From Chloroflexota bacterium (GTDB lineage: Bacteria; Chloroflexota; Dehalococcoidia; UBA2985), in contig JACQTZ010000016.1 in assembly GCA_016210515.1 (NCBI GenBank), positions 1-64,000 on the forward strand: a stretch of 64,000 bases of DNA, read 5' to 3'. Positions 47,958 to 57,002 of the stretch are shown here, piece by piece. Position 1 is the stretch's first letter; every line of letters begins with the position of its first letter. The notes below the pieces were generated by a model that was not told the DNA's origin, ran no database searches, and worked only from the letters and a program-made list of their open reading frames with translations. A program made the position numbers and the translations under genes.

Positions 47958-49058
47958 TCAAACGTTGAAGAGGAAGTTGATGACATCGCCGTTCTGGACC
48001 CTGTACGTCTTCCCCTCAAGGCGGAGCTGTCCTCTCTTCCTCCCCTCGGCAAGGCTGCCGCACTGGGTCAGGTGGTCGTAGGAGATGACCTCGGCGCGAA
48101 TGAACCCTCTTTCGATGTCGGAGTGGATTTTCCCGGCAGCCTTCACCGCCGGAGTGTCCCTCTCAATGGTCCAGGCTTTCACCTCGTCCGGGCCGACGGT
48201 GAAGAAGGACACAAGGCCCAGCAGCCCGTAGGACGAGCGGATTACACGGTGGAGTCCTGACTCTTGAAGGCTCATCGCGCCGCGAAACTCCTCAGCCTCT
48301 ACCTCATCTATCTCAGCCAGCTCCATCTCCAGCTTGCCGCACAGGGTAACCACATCTACTTCGGGCCTGGCATACTGAACCTTGAGCTTCTCCTCCAGCT
48401 CCGCCGCCTGCGCCACGTCCTCCTCTCCGATGTTCCAGACAATGAGCATTGGCTTGGCTGTAAGGAACCGGAAGTTCTCCATGAGCCTGGCTTCCTCCGC
48501 AGACACCTGCTGCTCCCGTATGGGCACCTCCCGCTCCAGCTCACTCTTGAGCCTGTCCAGGAGGGCGTGCTCTCTCAGCTTGGCATCCCTTTCAGCGGCC
48601 CTGGCACCCTTGAGTTCACTCTCAAGGCGTTCCGCTCTTCGCTCAAGAATGGACAGGTCGGAGAAGGCCAGCTCCAGGTTCATGGCAGCCAGGTCGCGAT
48701 GAGGATCGACGCTCCCTTCAATATGGGGCACAGAGGGGTCCTGGAAGGCTCTGACCACGTGAAGTAGGGCATCTGCTCTCTGAAGCAGGTTGAGGAACTC
48801 GCCGGCGATGCCCTGGGAGCGGGTCAGTCCCTCGGGTGCCTTTGGGAAGTCGATGTATCTGACCTCCGCTGGCACCGTTCTTTGGGGGTGGAACATCTCC
48901 TCCAGGGGAAACAGCCTGGGGTCCTGTACCTTGGCCACTCCAAGGTTGGGCTTGGTGGCCGAGACGGACGAGGGGCTTATGTCAGCGTAGCCCTTGCTCA
49001 GGGCATTGAAAACGGTGGTCTTGCCACATTTGGGAAGGCCGACAATCCCGATTTCCAC
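47958..49058 (-). CDS. ychF: YchF/Ola1-family ATPase/GTPase with TGS domain
   Basis: YchF is a ribosome-associated P-loop NTPase of the Obg group that prefers ATP. G1 is GLPKCGKTTVFNAL (residues 7-20), G3-like YIDFPKAPEG, a coiled-coil insert (LERRAERLESELKGARAAER), the NIGEED element in place of NKxD, and the C-terminal TGS region GLVSFFTVGPDEVKAWTI. The 366 residues match the family, though G3 here is DFPK rather than DxAG. It is followed upstream by the kinase gene with a gap of nine bases. Confidence 0.88.
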   Translation of the reverse strand: MEIGIVGLPKCGKTTVFNALSKGYADISPSSVSATKPNLGVAKVQDPRLFPLEEMFHPQRTVPAEVRYIDFPKAPEGLTRSQGIAGEFLNLLQRADALLHVVRAFQDPSVPHIEGSVDPHRDLAAMNLELAFSDLSILERRAERLESELKGARAAERDAKLREHALLDRLKSELEREVPIREQQVSAEEARLMENFRFLTAKPMLIVWNIGEEDVAQAAELEEKLKVQYARPEVDVVTLCGKLEMELAEIDEVEAEEFRGAMSLQESGLHRVIRSSYGLLGLVSFFTVGPDEVKAWTIERDTPAVKAAGKIHSDIERGFIRAEVISYDHLTQCGSLAEGRKRGQLRLEGKTYRVQNGDVINFLFNV

Positions 49059-49067
49059 TTTGCGGGG

Positions 49068-51377
49068 TCACTCCACGGCGTAGAGGGTACCGTCTTTAGA
49101 GGCCAGGTACAGGGTGCCATCGGCCAACACAGGAGTGGAAAGGATGCCTCCCGCGATTTGCAGCACCCACTGCTCTTTGCCACTGTCAATGTCCACAGCG
49201 TGGAGCCGACCTCTATTATCGCCTACCAGGGCAACGTTTTCCACTAGCGTGGGAGTAGAGAAGTCGAAGGCCCCCGACTTGAAGGTCCAGAGGCGCTTCC
49301 CAGTTAATCTATCCACGGCATAGAGCTTGCCATCCTGGGTAGGGATGTAGAGCTTCTCCTCATCAGCCGCAGGTGTGTTGACCACAGAACCACCTATCCG
49401 GAGGTGCCAATTTACACCCTTGGGAAGTCCGGGGTCGTCGGTAAACCCCCAAACGTATAGCTGGAGCTTGAGGGTGTAAAACCTTTGGGCAAAAAGTGCT
49501 TCCTCTTCATTGAGGTTCAGGGACATCAGAATTCCATTGCGATATATCGCGTAGATTGTGTCCTCAGCAATAATGGGAGAGGCCACAATCTCCTGCTGCA
49601 CGCGCCGGGATGAGAACCGCCTTTTGCCGGTGTCCGTGTCGTAAATGGTCACAATGCCATCCAGAGAGGCCACCACCAGCTTGTCACCAGCCAGGGCCGC
49701 GGTGTTGATAATCCAGTCTCTGGTAGGGTGGGCCCAGCGTTTCTCTCCGGTCAGGGCATCCAAAGCGTAGATATTGCCGTCACCTGAGCCGACGTAAACC
49801 ACCCCGTCCTTGACCAAGGGCGAGCCTATGGTGGGATTGCCTTCTGTGACAAACGTCCATCGCTCTTCGCCGGTGTCTGCGTCAAGAGCCACCACCCGTC
49901 TATCTCGAGCGCCATAGAAGACCATGCCGCCCGCCACAGTTGGCGACGAATCTACTGGTGCCACTGTCTTGTGCTCCCAGATAGGTGCTCCTGTGGCCGC
50001 ATCCAGGGCAACCACACGTGTATCCAGGGTGGTTAGATATACCCTTCCCTCTTTTACAGCGGGGGTGGAGACTATCGGTTCGGAGGTCTTGAAAGTCCAC
50101 TTCACCTGGCCGTCAATGGCTGCGCTCTCTCCGAGGACAGGAGCGGGGCCACCGAAGTTCCTGCCAATCATTGCCCACTCGCCAGGACCCGAATCAGCGG
50201 TGAGGGTAGAAGAGGGGGTGGGCAGGGGAGGGGTGATGTCCAGCAGTTGGAACGCCGTGTAGACAACCAGGACTGCCAATGCCGCGCTTACGAGAGCCCA
50301 CCGTATCCTGGAGGCCTTTTTTCTTCTCTGGGCTCTTTCTTCTGGCGAGTATACCCTTTGCCCTGCTGTTGCCGCCACACGGCTCAGTACGCCCCAGCAT
50401 TCGATGCACCATACGGAACCCGCGGGGTTGCTGTGGCCACATACCGTGCAGATAATCGGCCGACTATCATCGACTCGCGGCGTCGCTTCAGGAGCTTCCA
50501 GGCCAGGAAACGCAGGTTGTGGCTCCACCTTTTCTACTCTTTTGAACGGCATGACACCCGCTTCAGGTACAGGCGCTGCCGCGACCAAGGCTTCAACAAA
50601 CTCCCTGGGAGTTTTGTAGCGTCGCTCTGGATGAGGAGCCAGAGCCTTGAGGATAATGGCATCTAGCTGGGTAGGGACATCGGGATTCACCAGGCTAGGT
50701 AGGGGAGGAGAAGAGGTAAGCTGTCTCGCACGGACGGAGGCGCGGTCCAGGCCGCTGAAGGGAACCATGCCCGTCAGCATATCGTAGACCAGCACTCCAA
50801 GAGAGTAAACATCGGAGATAGAGGTGGGATAGGAGCCCTGGCCCAGCTCCGGCGCAGCATAGGTAGGCAGGGGGATGTTGAGGGCTGTTCTTATGCCAAG
50901 GGGCGCTCCTTCGCCCAGCAGAGCTACACCGAAATCGCTCAAGACCACCTGGCCTGTCTCGAGGTCCAGGAAGATGTTGCCTGGTTTGATGTCCCCATGA
51001 CCTATCCCCTGGAGGTGAGCCGCTTCGACCGCCTCTGCCACCTGTCGCAGGATTACCATAGCCTGGGCTGCGGGAATAGGCTGCTGGAGCCATTGCCGCA
51101 GGGTAGGCCAGGATACATACTGCATCGCCACCCAGTGAGCATCATCCTCTCTCTCCACCCCGTAAACGGGTACGATGTTGGGGTGGTCTAGCTTAACTAT
51201 CCGTTCCATCTCGCGAGAGAACCGTTCCATTAGGGCTTCGTCGGCACATACGTAGGGACGCAGAACCTTCAAGGCCACCTCTCGGTGTTGAGCGGGATCC
51301 TGGGCTCGGTACACCGTGGCCAGGCCAGTACAACCTACCTGCTCAAGAAGCACATATCGGCTGATTGTCCTTTGCAT
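49068..51377 (-). CDS. Membrane Ser/Thr protein kinase with zinc ribbon and PQQ-type beta-propeller
   Basis: This 769-residue protein has a cytoplasmic Hanks-type kinase domain (residues 1-265): loop LLEQVGCTGLATVYRA, VAL-K37-VL, catalytic GHGDIKPGN (127-134, HGD instead of HRD) and SDFGVALLG (148). A zinc ribbon TVCGHSNPAGSVWCIEC is near 312-330, and one transmembrane helix (WALVSAALAVLVVYTAF) is near 355. The outside part holds six or so PQQ-like repeats (VYLTTLDTRVVALDAATGA, VYVGSGDGNIYALDALTGE). It is likely a receptor kinase with a propeller sensor. ychF lies immediately downstream. Confidence 0.87.
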   Translation of the reverse strand: MQRTISRYVLLEQVGCTGLATVYRAQDPAQHREVALKVLRPYVCADEALMERFSREMERIVKLDHPNIVPVYGVEREDDAHWVAMQYVSWPTLRQWLQQPIPAAQAMVILRQVAEAVEAAHLQGIGHGDIKPGNIFLDLETGQVVLSDFGVALLGEGAPLGIRTALNIPLPTYAAPELGQGSYPTSISDVYSLGVLVYDMLTGMVPFSGLDRASVRARQLTSSPPLPSLVNPDVPTQLDAIILKALAPHPERRYKTPREFVEALVAAAPVPEAGVMPFKRVEKVEPQPAFPGLEAPEATPRVDDSRPIICTVCGHSNPAGSVWCIECWGVLSRVAATAGQRVYSPEERAQRRKKASRIRWALVSAALAVLVVYTAFQLLDITPPLPTPSSTLTADSGPGEWAMIGRNFGGPAPVLGESAAIDGQVKWTFKTSEPIVSTPAVKEGRVYLTTLDTRVVALDAATGAPIWEHKTVAPVDSSPTVAGGMVFYGARDRRVVALDADTGEERWTFVTEGNPTIGSPLVKDGVVYVGSGDGNIYALDALTGEKRWAHPTRDWIINTAALAGDKLVVASLDGIVTIYDTDTGKRRFSSRRVQQEIVASPIIAEDTIYAIYRNGILMSLNLNEEEALFAQRFYTLKLQLYVWGFTDDPGLPKGVNWHLRIGGSVVNTPAADEEKLYIPTQDGKLYAVDRLTGKRLWTFKSGAFDFSTPTLVENVALVGDNRGRLHAVDIDSGKEQWVLQIAGGILSTPVLADGTLYLASKDGTLYAVE

Positions 51378-51450
51378 TCCAACACCTCACGAGTGCCAAC
51401 GATATCCCTGGAGAAGTAGCCTACCTTGACGTGACTGGACAGAGGCCCCA

Positions 51451-51693
51451 CTATTTTGGGGGTTTCTCACTATCATCTACTATCTTGTAGCTGCTGTCTA
51501 TGATTTTCTTGCCCGCCCTGGCTGTTTCACCCACTTCGCCCATTCTGTTTCCACTCATTCTGGACACCAGCAATAGAAAGCCGCCGAAGGCCATGACGAG
51601 CACGAGCAGAAGCAGAAAACGGAAGAAGATGGCAGCCGGCAGCAGGGCCAGCAGGAGAGGAATCGCCAGGCGATACAGCATCGAAGATCTCAT
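51451..51693 (-). CDS. Hypothetical small membrane protein
   Basis: An 80-residue protein of no recognised family. Two closely spaced hydrophobic helices (LYRLAIPLLLALLPAAIFF and FLLLLVLVMAFGGFLLLV) are followed by a polar tail (KKIIDSSYKIVDDSEKPPK). It is probably an inner-membrane protein with a cytoplasmic tail. It precedes the kinase gene on the same strand with about 70 bases between them and could share its transcript. Confidence 0.5.
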   Translation of the reverse strand: MRSSMLYRLAIPLLLALLPAAIFFRFLLLLVLVMAFGGFLLLVSRMSGNRMGEVGETARAGKKIIDSSYKIVDDSEKPPK

Positions 51694-51800
51694 TTTCTAC
51701 AGTCCCCGTGGCATAGAGCCACTTTTCACCACCGTACTCTTAATGTAACATTATACTGCGTAAAAGCGCAATTGGACATGCACCCCTTTCTGGACAATCC

Positions 51801-52820
51801 ATGCTTCACATCCTCTATGGCGCCGATGACTTCTCTATTCAGGAAGCCCTACAGCGTCTGAAGGCCCTGATAGAGCCACAGGAACTCCTGGACGCCAACG
51901 TCACTCGCGTCCATGTCTCTTCTTGCTCGCTTCAACAGCTCCTGGCGCTGTGCAACACCGTACCCTTCCTGGCTTCCGGGAGAATGGTCATTGTGGAAGG
52001 GCTGCTGACCCTGTTCGAGAGCCAGAGGGCTTCCCGAAGGGGCCGAGGTGGCCAGGACTCTTCGTCATCGTGGCTGTCTATCGTCGAGCACATTGCAACC
52101 ATGCCTCCTTCCACGGACCTGGTAGTGCTGGATGGTGAGATAAAAAGAGGCAACGCACTGCTAAGACAGCTGTCTCCCCTGGGCCAGGTCAAGGAGTTTC
52201 CTGCCCTTAACAGAGCTGGGTTGAACCGATGGATCCAGGAGAGAGCCGCTGAAAGGAGCTGCACTATATCCAGGGAAGGAGTACGACTGCTGGCAGCGCT
52301 GGTGGGGAGCAACCTGTGGGTCATGAGCAGCGAGATAGAGAAGCTATCGCTGTATTGCCAGGGTCGCACTGTGGACAGAGAAGACGTCCAGCTCCTGGTG
52401 TCCTTCGCCAGAGACATTAGCATCTTCAATGCCGTGGATGCCATACTTGAAGGGGACTACCATGAAGCGCTGCGAATCATCAGACGCCTCCTCATGGAGA
52501 GAGGCTCCACAGGCACTAGCGTAGTGGCGATGGTGGGGCGCCAGGTAAGGCTTCTGCTGCTGGCAAAAGACATGGAGAGGAGAGGAGTCTCTCAAGGGCA
52601 GATAGGGGCGCGCCTGGGAGTGCAGTCAGACTGGGTGCTGAACAAGGTGAGAGAGCAGGGGAGACGTCACTCCGCGGCGACGCTGGAGTCCCTGCTCAAG
52701 GGTCTGCTGGAGACGGACCGGGCTATCAAAACGGGCCGCATTGCAGAAAACGAGGTAGGGGAGTTCCTGGTGGAGGTATTCGCCGGGGTTTCTTCAACTC
52801 AGAGGGCGGGTAGAAGGTAG
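51801..52820 (+). CDS. holA: DNA polymerase III subunit delta
   Basis: HolA is the clamp-loader wrench that opens the beta clamp. The N-terminal LHILYGADDFSIQEALQRLK, the middle FPALNRAGLNRWIQERA, and ISREGVRLLAALVGSNLWVM with EIEKLSLYCQGR fit the delta family. The C-terminal helical domain (RQVRLLLLAKDMERRGVSQ and ATLESLLKGLLETDRAIKTG) does too. The 339 residues match. The gene stands alone on the plus strand after a divergent small membrane gene. Confidence 0.9.
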   Translation: MLHILYGADDFSIQEALQRLKALIEPQELLDANVTRVHVSSCSLQQLLALCNTVPFLASGRMVIVEGLLTLFESQRASRRGRGGQDSSSSWLSIVEHIATMPPSTDLVVLDGEIKRGNALLRQLSPLGQVKEFPALNRAGLNRWIQERAAERSCTISREGVRLLAALVGSNLWVMSSEIEKLSLYCQGRTVDREDVQLLVSFARDISIFNAVDAILEGDYHEALRIIRRLLMERGSTGTSVVAMVGRQVRLLLLAKDMERRGVSQGQIGARLGVQSDWVLNKVREQGRRHSAATLESLLKGLLETDRAIKTGRIAENEVGEFLVEVFAGVSSTQRAGRR

Positions 52821-52879
52821 ACAATGGGTAGTTGCCAGAATGGAACCATAAACCTCTGCGTCACGCTGAAACCGAAATG

Positions 52880-53020
52880 TGGGCACTTTGGTTCGAATCC
52901 CCTTTGGTGGGCCATCGCATACAGAAACCAGAACTTTTGAGACCGTCCTCAGGCTGGCCGCCTAGCAGGTTAGAGTCGCACCTGGTGGGCCAAACGGGAC
53001 TCGAACTCGCGGGCCATCAT
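52880..53020. other. tRNA 3'-end-like fragments
   Basis: The gap holds GGTTCGAATCC (52879-52890), typical of a T loop, followed by TGGTGGGCCA (52907-52916). The same TGGTGGGCCA is repeated at 52986-52995, and on the minus strand this second site reads as GAGTTCGAGTCCCG...TTGGCCCACCA, a T arm with a 3' CCA. No complete cloverleaf can be built on either strand. They look like remnants left by decay or by integration at tRNA genes. Confidence 0.35.
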
Positions 53021-54040
53021 CTACCCCTGGTCGCTGTGCTCGATGGGGTTGTAGCAGGCCACCTGGTGTCCGGGGTCTATCTCCTTCAGCGGAGGCTTGG
53101 GATTGAGCCGGCACTGGTTGGAGGCTTTAGGGCAACGGGGCATATAGGGGCACTGGTCAGGGAGGTCGATGGGGTCGGGGGATGAGCCGCGTATGGGCTG
53201 GAGAGCGCGCTCCGGCTCATCCAGCCGTGGAATGGACTGGAGGAGTGCCCAGGTGTAGGGATGGTAAGGGTACTGGAACAGGCTCCGGGTATCCGTATAC
53301 TCCACCACGGTCCCGGCGTACATGACGGCAACCTCCTGCGCCATGTGAGCGATGACCCCCATGTTATGGGTGATGAGAACAATGGCGGAGTGCCTTTCCG
53401 CTCGTAGCCGCTGGAGCCTGGCCAGCACGTCCGCCTGAACGGTCATATCCAGGTTAGAGGTAGGCTCATCTGCAATGAGGATTTTCGGCTGCCAGGCGGT
53501 GGCCATGGCAATCATCGCTCGCTGGGCCATGCCACCACTAAGCTGGAACGGGTACTGCTTGAAGACCGGCTCCGGCAGGTCCATCTCCGCCAGCAGTCTT
53601 ATTGTCCGTTGAACAGCCTCCCTGACAGACATGGGGCTATGAGCCAGAAGAATCTCCGAGATCTGGTTGCCGATGGTCTCAATAGGGTTCAGGGAGCCTC
53701 TCGCATCCTGGAAGATCATAGCTATATCCTTGCCTCGTACACTGAGCAGTTGCTCCGTGTCTATCTCCAGGAGGTTCATCCCAGCGAAGTACACGCTGCC
53801 CTCAGTGATCTTCCCTGGATAGGGCACCAGGCGCAACACGGAAAGGGCCGTCACCGACTTTCCCGAGCCGCTTTCGCCTACGATGCCCAGAATACTGTCG
53901 TCCTTCACCGAGAGATTGACCCCGTTAACTGCCTTTACGACGCCCTCTCTGGTGTAAAAGTACGTGTGAAGGTTCTCTATGCGGAGAACCTCCTTCTTCC
54001 TCGTACTTTCGGTGTTACCGCGTGCCTTTGATTCCATCAC
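53021..54040 (-). CDS. Oligopeptide/dipeptide ABC transporter ATP-binding protein
   Basis: This is an OppD/DppD-type ATPase for peptide or nickel uptake. The N terminus has VKAVNGVNLSVKDDSILGIVG followed by Walker A GESGSGKS (55-62). The Q loop FQDARGSLNPI, signature LSGGMAQRAMIAMA, Walker B ILIADEPTSNLD and the switch His in LITHNMGV follow. The C-terminal oligopeptide-type motif CPYMPRCPKASNQC carries cysteines that often bind an iron-sulfur cluster. No permease or binding-protein genes lie beside it; partners must be elsewhere. Confidence 0.88.
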   Translation of the reverse strand: MMESKARGNTESTRKKEVLRIENLHTYFYTREGVVKAVNGVNLSVKDDSILGIVGESGSGKSVTALSVLRLVPYPGKITEGSVYFAGMNLLEIDTEQLLSVRGKDIAMIFQDARGSLNPIETIGNQISEILLAHSPMSVREAVQRTIRLLAEMDLPEPVFKQYPFQLSGGMAQRAMIAMATAWQPKILIADEPTSNLDMTVQADVLARLQRLRAERHSAIVLITHNMGVIAHMAQEVAVMYAGTVVEYTDTRSLFQYPYHPYTWALLQSIPRLDEPERALQPIRGSSPDPIDLPDQCPYMPRCPKASNQCRLNPKPPLKEIDPGHQVACYNPIEHSDQG

Positions 54041-54332
54041 TACCCTGAACGTTCAATCTGGCTCCTGCAGCTCCTCTCAGAATCGCCACACAAACCCCAG
54101 CGGGAAAGCGACACAATAAGCCCTTACAATTTGAGTGTTGCACCCCTGCACCTCAAAGTCAAGGTGCAGCGGACAGCACACCCTTCTCCAGAACAGGGCA
54201 TCCCCACCCCATACGACGGTCTGACGGTGGGGACTGGGAGACGAAACATTATGTCAACCTAGATAGAAGCCCGGAGAGGAAGCACTCGACATAACCAATA
54301 TAGGGCGAACATGCATCACCTGCCCCCTATCC
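54041..54332. other. Gene-free gap with a short hairpin
   Basis: CTGCACCT (54146-54153) pairs with AGGTGCAG (54162-54169) around an eight-base loop. There is no T run. I see no gene or other repeat here. Confidence 0.4.
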
Positions 54333-54569
54333 CTAAGAGACAGCCACATACCCCCTCCCCTCCCTTCGCTCCTCCAGCTCTCCCAAGCACACCAACTCTC
54401 CCACGGATATGACCTTGCTTGCCCCTCCCTCACCATCGAAAACCATCCAGGGCTCCAGGGAGCCAAGACCCAGCATCTTCTTCCCATTACCCGCGTCCAC
54501 AACGACAAACCCCTTGGGAGTACAACTGAAAAACGGCCTAACGGGTAAGCCGTCTGCCTCCAGGGTCAT
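54333..54569 (-). CDS. Hypothetical protein after hflX
   Basis: A 78-residue minus-strand frame whose ATG directly follows the hflX stop, with no space between. The sequence (FVVVDAGNGKKMLGLGSLEP, ISVGELVCLGELEER) has ordinary composition with alternating strands but fits no family I know. The gap-free junction suggests translational coupling to hflX. No separate ribosome-binding site is evident. Confidence 0.4.
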   Translation of the reverse strand: MTLEADGLPVRPFFSCTPKGFVVVDAGNGKKMLGLGSLEPWMVFDGEGGASKVISVGELVCLGELEERREGRGYVAVS

Positions 54570-55763
54570 CTAAAGTTTCCATTGGGTCATGTGTTGGGTC
54601 GCCCAGAACCCTGGCCCGTCGTGGGTTTCGCCTCGCTGGCCAGCCAGCATCTCCCCAATAGCCTTCAGCAGATGGTCTAGGCCCCATCCCTTGGCCGCCG
54701 ATACACTCACAACCCGCTCCTGATTCAAGGCAATCCCCAGACGTCTGGTAGCCTCCTCTTCCTTGTCCCGGTCAGTCAGAAGGTCTATCTTGTTCAGGGC
54801 CAGGATTCGGTCTTTGCTCTCCAGGCGAAGCTCTGCCAGCAGACCGTTCACCACCTGCACCTGCTCCGGTGCATTTTGATGAGTTATGTCAATAACATGG
54901 ACGATTCCATCGGCCTCCTCCAACTCCTCCAGGGTCGCCCTGAAGGCGGCCACCACCATAGGTGGCAGCTTCTGGATGAAACCTACGGTATCCGTAAGCA
55001 GAAAGGACTGAGTCTCCGACAGTCGTATCTTCCTCGTGACAGGGTCCAGGGTGGAGAACAGCTTGTCCTCTGCCACGACCCCCGCGTCGCTGAGGGCATT
55101 GAGAAGGGTGCTCTTCCCGGCGTTGGTGTATCCCACCAGGGACACCACTGGCATGCCCTGGCGCTGCCGGCGCTGCCGGTAGAGGGAACGCTGCTGGCGC
55201 ACCTGTTCCAACTCTCGCTTCAGCCTTTGAATCTTGTTGCGTATCAGGCGACGGTCTGTTTCCAGCTGTGTCTCGCCGGGACCTCGGGTGCCTATGCCAC
55301 CACCAAGACGCTCCAGGTGGGCCCACTGGCCTGCCAGGCGGGGCAGCAGGTACTGGTGCTGGGCCAGCTCCACCTGCAATCGCCCCTCGTGAGTCTGGGC
55401 CCGCCGGGCAAACACATCCAGGATAAGAGCGGTGCGATCGATGACCTTTATCTCCAGGGCCTCTTCCAGGTTCCTCTGCTGGGTAGGTGTCAGCTCGTCG
55501 TCGCAAATCACCACGTCGGCCTGCAACTCATCGCTCAGCGCCCGGATCTCTTCCAGCTTCCCCTTACCCACATAGGAGTGAGTGGACCTGGCCAGACGCT
55601 GGGTGATAGTGCCCACCACCTCGGCCCTCGCGGTGCTGGCCAGCAGCCCAAGCTCCTCCAGCGAGTCTTCCACACTCAACAGGTGCGGAGTACCCCTGCT
55701 CTCCACCCCCACCAGGATGGCCCTTTCTGGGCGGACCTTCGTGGATATGATGGTCTTGGGCGT
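54570..55763 (-). CDS. hflX: GTPase HflX, apparent non-AUG start
   Basis: HflX is a ribosome-splitting GTPase. The N-terminal domain has [20 protein letters not shown] and [17 protein letters not shown], and the GTPase domain has [15 protein letters not shown] (G1), [13 protein letters not shown] (G3) and LALNKIDLL (G4). The frame upstream of GTG 55712 continues naturally as [20 protein letters not shown], the expected first strand, back to a stop at 55770. Within that stretch there is no AUG, GUG or UUG. AAGGAGG (55773-55779) is followed after nine bases by ACG (55761-55763), so the start is placed there; starting at GTG would cut a core strand. Confidence 0.85.
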   Translation of the reverse strand, partial: TPKTIISTKVRPERAILVGVESRGTPHLLSVEDSLEELGLLASTARAEVVGTITQRLARSTHSYVGKGKLEEIRALSDELQADVVICDDELTPTQQRNLEEALEIKVIDRTALILDVFARRAQTHEGRLQVELAQHQYLLPRLAGQWAHLERLGGGIGTRGPGETQLETDRRLIRNKIQRLKRELEQVRQQRSLYRQRRQRQGMPVVSLVGYTNAGKSTLLNALSDAGVVAEDKLFSTLDPVTRKIRLSETQSFLLTDTVGFIQKLPPMVVAAFRATLEELEEADGIVHVIDITHQNAPEQVQVVNGLLAELRLESKDRILALNKIDLLTDRDKEEEATRRLGIALNQERVVSVSAAKGWGLDHLLKAIGEMLAGQRGETHDGPGFWATQHMTQWKL

Positions 55764-55769
55764 AGCGGA

Positions 55770-56963
55770 TTACCTCCTTGGACTCCCGCCAGAGGGTGGA
55801 GGCGGTATCTGCCAAGACGCCAGGCGTTTCAGGCCTTTCTCTAGCTGGTCATCGGCGATGGTCAGGGACAGACGAATGTACCCCTCGCCATATCGGCCGT
55901 AGCCGGCGCCAGGGGTCACCACGATGTCTCTCTCTTCGAGAAGCAGAGCGGAAAAGACCCCCGACTTCCATCCAGGGGGAAGCTTGGCCCAGATGTAGAG
56001 ACTGGCCTTGGGCACAGCTGCCTCCAGCCCTATCCGTCTCAGTGTCGCCACCACTTTGTCCCGGCGCCTCTGGTATATCCGGTTGTGCTCCTCGATACAC
56101 TCCTGGGGGCCTAGCAGGGCCTCTATGGCGGCGTACTGGATTGCCTGGGGTATCCCCGAGTCCAGGTTGGACTTCACTCGCATCAGGGCGTTTATCATTT
56201 CGGCATTGCCCACAGCCATCCCTATGCGCCATCCCGTCATGTTGTAGCTCTTGGACAGGGAGTGAAACTCCATGCCCACCTCCTTGGCTCCCGGCACCTG
56301 GAGAAAGCTCATGGGCTTATGCCCGTCGTAGGCTACCTCCGTGTACGGGGCATCGTGGAGCACAGGAACGTCGTAGCGCCTGGCGAAGGCCACCACCTCC
56401 TCGAAAAACCCCTCACTGGCAATCGCCCCCGTTGGGTTGTTGGGATAGTTGAGCCACATCGCCTTGGCCCTGTCTGCCACGTCCCCCGGGATGGCCTTCA
56501 GGTCGGGAAGCCACTGGTTCTCCTCTAACAGGGGCATCCAATAGCACTCACCTCCGGCGAAGAGGGTGCCCACAGAGTAGACAGGATAGCCGGGGTCTGG
56601 GACAAGCGCCACGTCTCCGGGATCGATGAAGCACAGGGCTGCATGGCCGATGCCCTCCTTCGCGCCAATGAGGGGCAGCACCTCCTTGTCCGGGTCCAGG
56701 ACAACCCCGAAGCGTCCCTCGTACCAGCGGGCAATGGCCCGGCGCAGCTCTGGAAGGCCCTCCGACTCCGGATACCGGTGATTGGGAGGGTCATTGCTCG
56801 CCTCTTGCAGGCGGTTCAGAATGTGGGCAGGAGTCGGAATATCAGGGTCACCGATGGCGAAGGTCACCACGTCGACCCCCTCGGCCCGCTTCCGAGCTAT
56901 CTTGCGGCTGATCTCCACAAACAGGTACGGCGGCAGCTGGTCTATGCGATTGGCAAACTTCAT
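55770..56963 (-). CDS. dapL: LL-diaminopimelate aminotransferase-like PLP enzyme
   Basis: The 397-residue aminotransferase has VVTFAIGDPDIPTPAHI, the LNYPNNPTGAIA segment, LHDAPYTEVAYDG, and the PLP lysine in FHSLSKSYNMTGWRIGM. The pattern and length suit the DapL group, which makes LL-diaminopimelate from tetrahydrodipicolinate in one step. dapF lies 1.3 kb away on the same strand, completing the last steps to meso-diaminopimelate for lysine. Related aspartate or alanine aminotransferases cannot be excluded. Its TAA is seven bases from the inferred hflX start. Confidence 0.8.
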   Translation of the reverse strand: MKFANRIDQLPPYLFVEISRKIARKRAEGVDVVTFAIGDPDIPTPAHILNRLQEASNDPPNHRYPESEGLPELRRAIARWYEGRFGVVLDPDKEVLPLIGAKEGIGHAALCFIDPGDVALVPDPGYPVYSVGTLFAGGECYWMPLLEENQWLPDLKAIPGDVADRAKAMWLNYPNNPTGAIASEGFFEEVVAFARRYDVPVLHDAPYTEVAYDGHKPMSFLQVPGAKEVGMEFHSLSKSYNMTGWRIGMAVGNAEMINALMRVKSNLDSGIPQAIQYAAIEALLGPQECIEEHNRIYQRRRDKVVATLRRIGLEAAVPKASLYIWAKLPPGWKSGVFSALLLEERDIVVTPGAGYGRYGEGYIRLSLTIADDQLEKGLKRLASWQIPPPPSGGSPRR

Positions 56964-57002
56964 GGGGTGGCTCTACTTGTTAAAGTTGAAACAGCCTTTA
57001 TC

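Noticed and set aside
52832..53185. Plus-strand frame of 117 codons over the tRNA-like fragments
   Set aside because: Its residues (WFESPLVG, RLESHLVG) are typical of translated tRNA 3' ends, and it runs into the antisense of the ABC ATPase gene.
54254..54508. Second minus-strand frame overlapping the small gene after hflX
   Set aside because: Trp- and Arg-rich composition and no start signals; the 54333-54569 frame is more protein-like.
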